Source: Thermocatellispora tengchongensis
GTDB lineage: Bacteria > Actinomycetota > Actinomycetes > Streptosporangiales > Streptosporangiaceae
Assembly (NCBI RefSeq): GCF_014202315.1
Contig: NZ_JACHGN010000042.1
Location: forward strand, 1 to 46,683
Length of the DNA: 46,683 nt
Direction of reading: 5' to 3'
The notes below the pieces were generated by a model. The model was given only the letters and a program-made list of their open reading frames with translations. It searched no databases and was not told the DNA's origin. Each line of letters starts with the position of its first letter. Position 1 is the stretch's first letter. Below, piece after piece: positions 42,607 to 46,683 of the stretch. The translations under genes were made by a program, and so were the position numbers.

Positions 42607-44028
42607 TCACAGCCCGTACGCCTCCAGCAGGCGCAGCCAGACCTCGCTGACCGTCGGGAACGACGGGACGGCGTGCCACAGGTCGTCCAGGGTGACCCCG
42701 GCGGTGACGGCGATGGTGGCCGCGTGCAGCAGCTCGGCGGTGCCGGGACCGACGAAGGTCACCCCGACCAGCACCCGCCGGTCCTGGTCCACCACCGCCT
42801 TGGCGCGGCCCTTGTAGCCGTCGCCGAGCAGGTAGGCGCCCGAGACGTTGCCGATCTCGTACTCCACCGCGCGGACGTTGATCCCGTCCGCGCGGGCCTG
42901 CGCCTCGGTGCGGCCCACGGCGCACACCTGCGGGTCGGTGAAGATCACCTGGGGCGCGCCGAGGGCGTCGGCCCGGTCGCGCATGGAGGGCAGGTCGTCC
43001 TGCTTGCCGCGGGCGCGGGCCGCGATCACGTCGCCGCACAGCCGGGCCTGGTACTTGCCCATGTGGGTGAGCAGCGCGCGGCCGTTGGCGTCGCCCACGG
43101 CGTACAGCCAGCCCTCGGGGACGGCGGTGGCGCGCATGCTGTCGTCCACCCGGATCGGGCCCGAGCCGTCCAGGCCGATCGTCTCCAGCCCGATATCGGC
43201 GGTCGTGGCGCGGCGTCCGGCCGCGACCAGGATCTCGTCGGCGACCAGGGTGGTGCCGTCGTCGAGGTGCACGGTGACCTCGCCGCCCGGCTCCGGGCGC
43301 TCGACGCGCTCGGCGTTGCGGCCCATCAGGATCGTCACGCCGCGCTCGCGCAGCGACTCGGCGACCATCTCGCCCGCGAACGGCTCGACCCGGCCGAGCA
43401 GGCCGCCGCCGCGCACCAGCATGGTCACCTCGCTCGCGCCGAGGCCGCGTACGGCCTGCGCCATCTCGCAGGCCACCACGCCGCCGCCGATGACCACGAG
43501 CCGGTCGGGCACCCGCTTCATCCCGGTGACCTCGCGGTTGGTCCATGGCTCGGCCTCGGCCAGGCCGGGGACCGGTGGGATCACCGGGACGCTGCCGGTG
43601 GCGACCACGACCGCGTGCTCGGCCCGCAGCGTACGCGTGCCGCCCCCGGGGGTGCTCACCTCGACCGTCCGCGGCCCGGCCAGGCGGCCGGTGCCGCGCA
43701 CGAAGGTGGCCCCGGTCGAGTCGATCCAGCCGACCTGGCCGGAGTCGTCGTAGCCGGAGACCATGTAGTCGCGCCAGCCCAGCACGGCATCGGCGTCGAT
43801 GGGCCCGGCGGTCAGGCCGGGCACCCGGCTCACCTCGCCCGCGAGGTCCACCGAGCGCAGCAGGGCCTTGCTCGGGACGCACGCCCAGTAGGAGCACTCG
43901 CCCCCCGCCAGCTCGCGCTCGACCACGGCCACGCTCAGGCCGCCGCGCTGGGCGCGATCGACCACGTTCTCCCCTACGGGACCGGCCCCGAGCACGATCA
44001 CGTCGAACTGCTCTGGCGTCTCCGGCAT
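42607..44028 (-). CDS. Dihydrolipoamide-dehydrogenase-like flavoprotein disulfide reductase
   Basis: 473 residues. FAD site DVIVLGAGPVGENVVDRA; redox disulfide GGECSYWACVPSK (C45 and C50); NAD(P) site LVVIGGGVVACEMAQAVRGL; second FAD motif GWLYAVGDANGRALLTHMGK; dimerisation domain with QVIFTDPQVCAVGRTEAQAR. The interface motif that in dihydrolipoamide and glutathione reductases supplies the catalytic His (HPTxSE) is SFPTVSE here, with Phe instead of His. Similar His-less members exist among mycobacterial quinone reductases, so quinone or other small-molecule reduction is more likely than lipoamide turnover. It is convergent with paaZ; the two stops abut. Confidence 0.92.
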   Translation of the reverse strand: MPETPEQFDVIVLGAGPVGENVVDRAQRGGLSVAVVERELAGGECSYWACVPSKALLRSVDLAGEVSRVPGLTAGPIDADAVLGWRDYMVSGYDDSGQVGWIDSTGATFVRGTGRLAGPRTVEVSTPGGGTRTLRAEHAVVVATGSVPVIPPVPGLAEAEPWTNREVTGMKRVPDRLVVIGGGVVACEMAQAVRGLGASEVTMLVRGGGLLGRVEPFAGEMVAESLRERGVTILMGRNAERVERPEPGGEVTVHLDDGTTLVADEILVAAGRRATTADIGLETIGLDGSGPIRVDDSMRATAVPEGWLYAVGDANGRALLTHMGKYQARLCGDVIAARARGKQDDLPSMRDRADALGAPQVIFTDPQVCAVGRTEAQARADGINVRAVEYEIGNVSGAYLLGDGYKGRAKAVVDQDRRVLVGVTFVGPGTAELLHAATIAVTAGVTLDDLWHAVPSFPTVSEVWLRLLEAYGL

Positions 44029-44124
44029 CGCGGATCACCCTCCCCCTCGTCGCGGGCTGTCTCCGATGGCCAGCATGCCCGCTTCCCGAGCCCGCGGCCA
44101 CCCTTCCCGGTACGCGGGGCGCGA

Positions 44125-45033
44125 TCAGCCGAGCTGCAGCAGGCGGGCCGCGTTGTGCTTGAAGATCCCCGGCTTGACCTCGTCCCTGATCTCGGTCTTC
44201 TCCAGGTCGGCCATCCAGCGCTCCGGGGTGAGCATCGGGAAGTCGGTCCCGAAGAGCATCTTGTCCTTCAGCAGCGTGTTGGCGTACTGGACGAGCAGCG
44301 GCGGGAAGTACTTCGGCGACCAGCCGGACAGGTCGATGTAGACCTGCGGCTTGTGCAGGGCCACGGCCAGCGCCTCCTCCTGCCAGGGGAAGGAGGGGTG
44401 GGCCAGCACGATCGGCATGTCGGGGAAGTCCACGGCCACGTCGTCGAGGTACATCGGGTTGGAGTACTTCAGCCTGACTCCGCCGCCGCCCCGCAGCCCG
44501 GAGCCGACGCCGGTCTGACCGGTGTGGAACAGCGCGGGCACACCGTGCTCGGCCAGCACCTCGTACAGCGGGTACGCCGCCCGGTCGTTGGGGTAGAAGC
44601 CCTGGAGACTGGGGTGGAACTTGAACCCGGCGATCCCGTGCTCCTCGATCAGGCGCCGGGCCAGGTGCACGCCGGCCCGGCCGCGCGCGGGATCGACGCT
44701 GGCGAAGGGGATCACCACGTCGGCGTTGCGCGCCGCCACCTCCGCGATCTCCTCGCCGCTGGGCACCGGGTCATGCCCGGTGGCGGCGTAGGTGTCCACG
44801 GTGAAGACCACGGCCATCATCGAGCGCTCGCGGTAGTAGGCGGCGAGCTGCTCGACGTCGTACGCGCGGGCGTCGGCCTTGAAGTAGGAGGCCATCGCGG
44901 CCAGGTCCTCCGCGCCGCTGCCGGCGCCGGAGACCGAACGGTGGACGTGGGTGTGAAAGTCGATCGCGACGATCGCGTCGAGGTCGGCGCCCTGCGGGCC
45001 CGCCCCCCGTTCCTTGCTGGGCCCCATCGACAC
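44125..45033 (-). CDS. Amidohydrolase_2-family hydrolase/decarboxylase
   Basis: 302 residues from the GTG at 45033 (GAGGAG nine bases upstream); an ATG at 45027 is the alternative. TIM-barrel metal site: AIDFHTHVHRSVSG (HxH), GIAGFKFHPSLQGFYPND (metal or substrate His), VPALFHTGQTGVGS, IVLAHPSFPWQEEALAVA and the Asp of MLFGTDFPML. It belongs to the branch containing ACMSD-type decarboxylases and 4-hydroxyphenyl-beta-ketoacyl-CoA hydrolases. Next to phenylacetate genes an aromatic CoA or carboxylate substrate is plausible (inference). No membrane or signal segment. Confidence 0.88.
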   Translation of the reverse strand: MSMGPSKERGAGPQGADLDAIVAIDFHTHVHRSVSGAGSGAEDLAAMASYFKADARAYDVEQLAAYYRERSMMAVVFTVDTYAATGHDPVPSGEEIAEVAARNADVVIPFASVDPARGRAGVHLARRLIEEHGIAGFKFHPSLQGFYPNDRAAYPLYEVLAEHGVPALFHTGQTGVGSGLRGGGGVRLKYSNPMYLDDVAVDFPDMPIVLAHPSFPWQEEALAVALHKPQVYIDLSGWSPKYFPPLLVQYANTLLKDKMLFGTDFPMLTPERWMADLEKTEIRDEVKPGIFKHNAARLLQLG

Positions 45034-45120
45034 GCACGCGCTCCTCTCGCCTGATCCGGCACTCACGCTAGGCATCCGACTGTTGCGCGTCAATCACAAG
45101 CGTCCAGAGTCTACATACCG

Positions 45121-45149
45121 TTGCACGCATATACGGGAATGGTTATATT
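45121..45149 (+). promoter_or_regulatory. Promoter of a leaderless SRPBCC transcript
   Basis: TTGCAC (45121-45126), 17-base spacer, TATATT (45144-45149): a near-consensus vegetative promoter in an AT-rich patch. The start codon ATG lies 8 bases after the -10 box, so transcription should begin at or within one base of it. Confidence 0.7.
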
Positions 45150-45156
45150 ACCCGGT

Positions 45157-45999
45157 ATGAAGGAAAGCCTCGGCATTGTAGACGGCCGCCCGGCGCTCCG
45201 GATGGAGCGCACGCTCAAGCACCCGCCCGAGAAGGTCTGGCGGGCCATCACCGAGCCCGCCGAGCTGAGCAGGTGGTACCCGCTCCAGGTCGCCGCGATG
45301 GACCTGCACGTCGGCGGCACGATCCGCTTCGACGACGGCCAGGGCACCATGGTGGACGCCGTCATCACCGAACTCGACCCGCCGCACGTCTTCGCCTTCA
45401 GCGAGCGCGCGCCGGAGTCGATGCAGCGCGAGAGCGAGGACCTGGTCCACTTCGAGCTCCGCCCCGACCCGGCCGGCTGCCTGCTCATCTTCACCCACGT
45501 CTTCGACGACCGGTACGGCGCGGCGAGCTACGGCAGCGGCTGGCACACCTGCCTGGCCGTACTGGAGGCGGCACTCGACGGCCGCGAGGCCGAACTGCCC
45601 GGCCCGCAGGAGACCTTCGACCTGCACGAGTCCTACATCAAGAAGTTCGCCCTGGACGAAGGCACGATCTCCGTCTCAGGGGAGACCCGGACGATCCGCT
45701 ACGAACGCCAGATCATGATGCGCCCCGTGGACGCCGTGTGGACCGCGCTCACGGAGGGCGGCGCCTCGTACCTCCCCGAGGCCGTACCACCAGGCAAGGT
45801 GACGGAAGAACGGGCACCGGAGCTGCTGGCGTACGAGTGGCTGCACGACGGCGAACCGGCGGGCACGGTCCGCTGGGAACTGAGCAACGGCCCCGGCGGC
45901 GCCCGCATAGTGCTCACCCAAACCGTCCCGGCCTCCCTCCCCACCCCCCTGCCCACCTGGCGCAACCACATAGAAACCCTGGTCAGCACCCTCCGCTGA
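45157..45999 (+). CDS. Double SRPBCC (AHSA1-like) protein
   Basis: 280 residues with two START-like halves. The first: LRMERTLKHPPEKVWRAITE, ELSRWYPLQVAAMDLHVGGT and ELDPPHVFAFSERAP. The second starts near residue 165: IRYERQIMMRPVDAVWTALT, with LLAYEWLHDGEPAGTVRWEL and a final ARIVLTQTVPASL. The in-frame upstream start at 45121 falls on the -35 box, so I use the ATG at 45157 as a leaderless start. Ligand and function are unknown. No ArsR partner adjoins it, unlike the SRPBCC gene at 36159. Confidence 0.88.
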   Translation: MKESLGIVDGRPALRMERTLKHPPEKVWRAITEPAELSRWYPLQVAAMDLHVGGTIRFDDGQGTMVDAVITELDPPHVFAFSERAPESMQRESEDLVHFELRPDPAGCLLIFTHVFDDRYGAASYGSGWHTCLAVLEAALDGREAELPGPQETFDLHESYIKKFALDEGTISVSGETRTIRYERQIMMRPVDAVWTALTEGGASYLPEAVPPGKVTEERAPELLAYEWLHDGEPAGTVRWELSNGPGGARIVLTQTVPASLPTPLPTWRNHIETLVSTLR

Positions 46000-46015
46000 C
46001 GCCGGCCCACCCAGG

Positions 46016-46087
46016 GGCGCGCGTCCCGCGCGCCAAAGGCCCTCGCTCCGCTCGGACGTCCTTTTCTAGGTCGGGCTGACGCCCGAC
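46016..46087 (+). terminator. Two short hairpins after the double-SRPBCC gene
   Basis: GGCGCGCG/CGCGCGCC (46016-46023 with 46027-46034) begins 17 bases after the stop. GTCGGGC/GCCCGAC (46070-46076 with 46081-46087) follows, with CCTTTTCT (46060-46067) between the two. Probable termination region between convergent genes. Confidence 0.5.
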
Positions 46088-46470
46088 GCTAGCGCCCACA
46101 CCGCCCACCCGTTACCCGATCACCCAGTTGCCCGCCTGGCGCCCACCCATGGCGGGCGCCATGGGGGCCGACCCGGCGTACGGAGGAGCAGGAGTGGACC
46201 AAGAGCCGGGGAGGACGCCCTCCAGTACGCGGGAAACGGAAACGACAGACCGCCACACGCCCGAGTCGCCCTCAGGGCGCCTCTGGCGGCATGCCACCTT
46301 GGCCGCCCGTGGCTTTCTCCAGCCCCGGTGGAACAGGCGGACGCGCTCGCCAGCGGCGACAGTGACGGGTCCGGCGAGGGTGAGGGTCGGGACGGGTGCC
46401 GGTAAGCAGCCGCAAGCCCAGGCAACGCCGACGCATGACCATCTCCCTTCCCCTCCTCTCGCGCCCGGCC
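46088..46470. other. Region without a confidently called gene
   Basis: Several overlapping open frames exist on both strands but none has family motifs. The most plausible is a 56-codon minus-strand frame (46272-46442), which starts ATG nine bases after AGGAGG and directly follows the 38-residue membrane peptide gene. Its product is Arg/Pro-rich (RRRCLGLRLLTGTRPDP) and unconvincing. A 155-codon frame at 46112-46579 overlaps the membrane peptide gene out of frame. Confidence 0.4.
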
Positions 46471-46587
46471 TCATCGCCGCCTCCGACGCGTCCTCCACAA
46501 GGTCCATGCCGCAAGACCAGCGAAAACCCCTACGGCAGTCATCAACATCGACGGCAACTCGTCGATCAGAAACGGCCACAAGCCCAT
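46471..46587 (-). CDS. 38-residue single-helix membrane peptide
   Basis: An ATG at 46587 gives MGLWPFLIDELPSML..., one hydrophobic helix (LMTAVGVFAGLAAWTLW) and a very basic end (RTRRRRR), then TGA. This is the typical layout of a small inner-membrane protein with the C-terminus inside. It lies 36 bases after the stop of the gene entering from the right, in DNA clearly lower in GC than the chromosome to the left. No ribosome site is obvious. Function unknown. Confidence 0.5.
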   Translation of the reverse strand: MGLWPFLIDELPSMLMTAVGVFAGLAAWTLWRTRRRRR

Positions 46588-46623
46588 GCGAGCAATTGTC
46601 AAATCCTGTGGATCATGGGTGGC

Positions 46624-46683
46624 TCAGGTCGAACGTAGCCATTCGTTGAGGATCGCGAAGTCTGCGTTGGTGAGTCCTCGGGA
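46624..46683 (-). CDS. C-terminal end of a gene continuing beyond the window
   Basis: The minus-strand frame from the window edge reads SRGLTNADFAILNEWLRST and stops at 46624-46626. Composition and the balanced amino-acid content suggest a genuine coding end, but 19 residues do not allow identification. It is followed on the same strand by the small membrane peptide gene. Confidence 0.45.
   Translation of the reverse strand, partial: SRGLTNADFAILNEWLRST

Noticed and set aside
46112-46579. 155-codon minus-strand frame at the right edge
   Set aside because: It overlaps the better supported membrane peptide out of frame, has an unusual Trp/Cys/Arg composition and no motif.

Overview
The window is from a very high-GC actinobacterium. 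Dense GC-ending codons, frequent GTG starts, 4-base ATGA/GTGA gene overlaps, actinobacterial-style transcription factors (HxlR, ROK, ArsR), a Ser/Thr kinase with an extracytoplasmic domain, and NACHT and AAA giant proteins together suggest Streptosporangiales or a close relative. That placement is inference. No rRNA, tRNA, CRISPR array, integrase or transposase was recognised.

Left part (1-11 kb). The left edge holds the C-terminal half of a membrane protein whose full-length paralogue lies at 7657-9069. It runs into a decayed copy of the 3' end of the flavoprotein gene that is intact at 4996-6267. Between the two copies sits a lower-GC island. Its core is a tightly packed four-gene minus-strand operon: 2TM-GAF membrane protein, CMP/guanine-type deaminase, MNT-type nucleotidyltransferase and radical SAM enzyme. 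This is the best candidate for an undescribed system. Next come a small lipoprotein and a redox module: an HxlR regulator divergent from a luciferase-like flavin/F420 enzyme and a berberine-bridge-type FAD oxidase, with a perfect 15-bp palindrome between them.

Middle part (11-30 kb). This holds a membrane Ser/Thr kinase and a RidA protein. A MacAB-type export operon (lipoprotein, adaptor, ATPase, permease, small ORF) is divergent from an OmpR/HisKA two-component system, with tandem half-sites in the gap. A co-oriented cluster of ROK repressor, SsuABC/TauABC-type importer, cytoplasmic sulfatase and secreted GH43 enzyme looks like a route for sulfated carbohydrate or sulfate-ester use. It ends in a strong terminator and is followed by an FMN reductase and a DrrAB-type exporter.

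Right part (30-46.7 kb). A 1353-residue AAA regulator has a huge hexapeptide-repeat insertion inside its ATPase domain. It is followed by a PPOX protein with a hexanucleotide-repeat tract, an ArsR-SRPBCC pair, a NACHT-transmembrane NTPase downstream of a 7 x 10-bp repeat, another ArsR with a small partner, divergent PaaI/PaaZ genes, a dihydrolipoamide-dehydrogenase-like flavoprotein without the catalytic His, an amidohydrolase, and a double-SRPBCC protein with an apparently leaderless promoter. At the right edge, base composition drops again, with a 38-residue membrane peptide and the C-terminus of a gene that continues beyond the window. The 30-37 kb stretch is unusually rich in different kinds of short tandem repeats.
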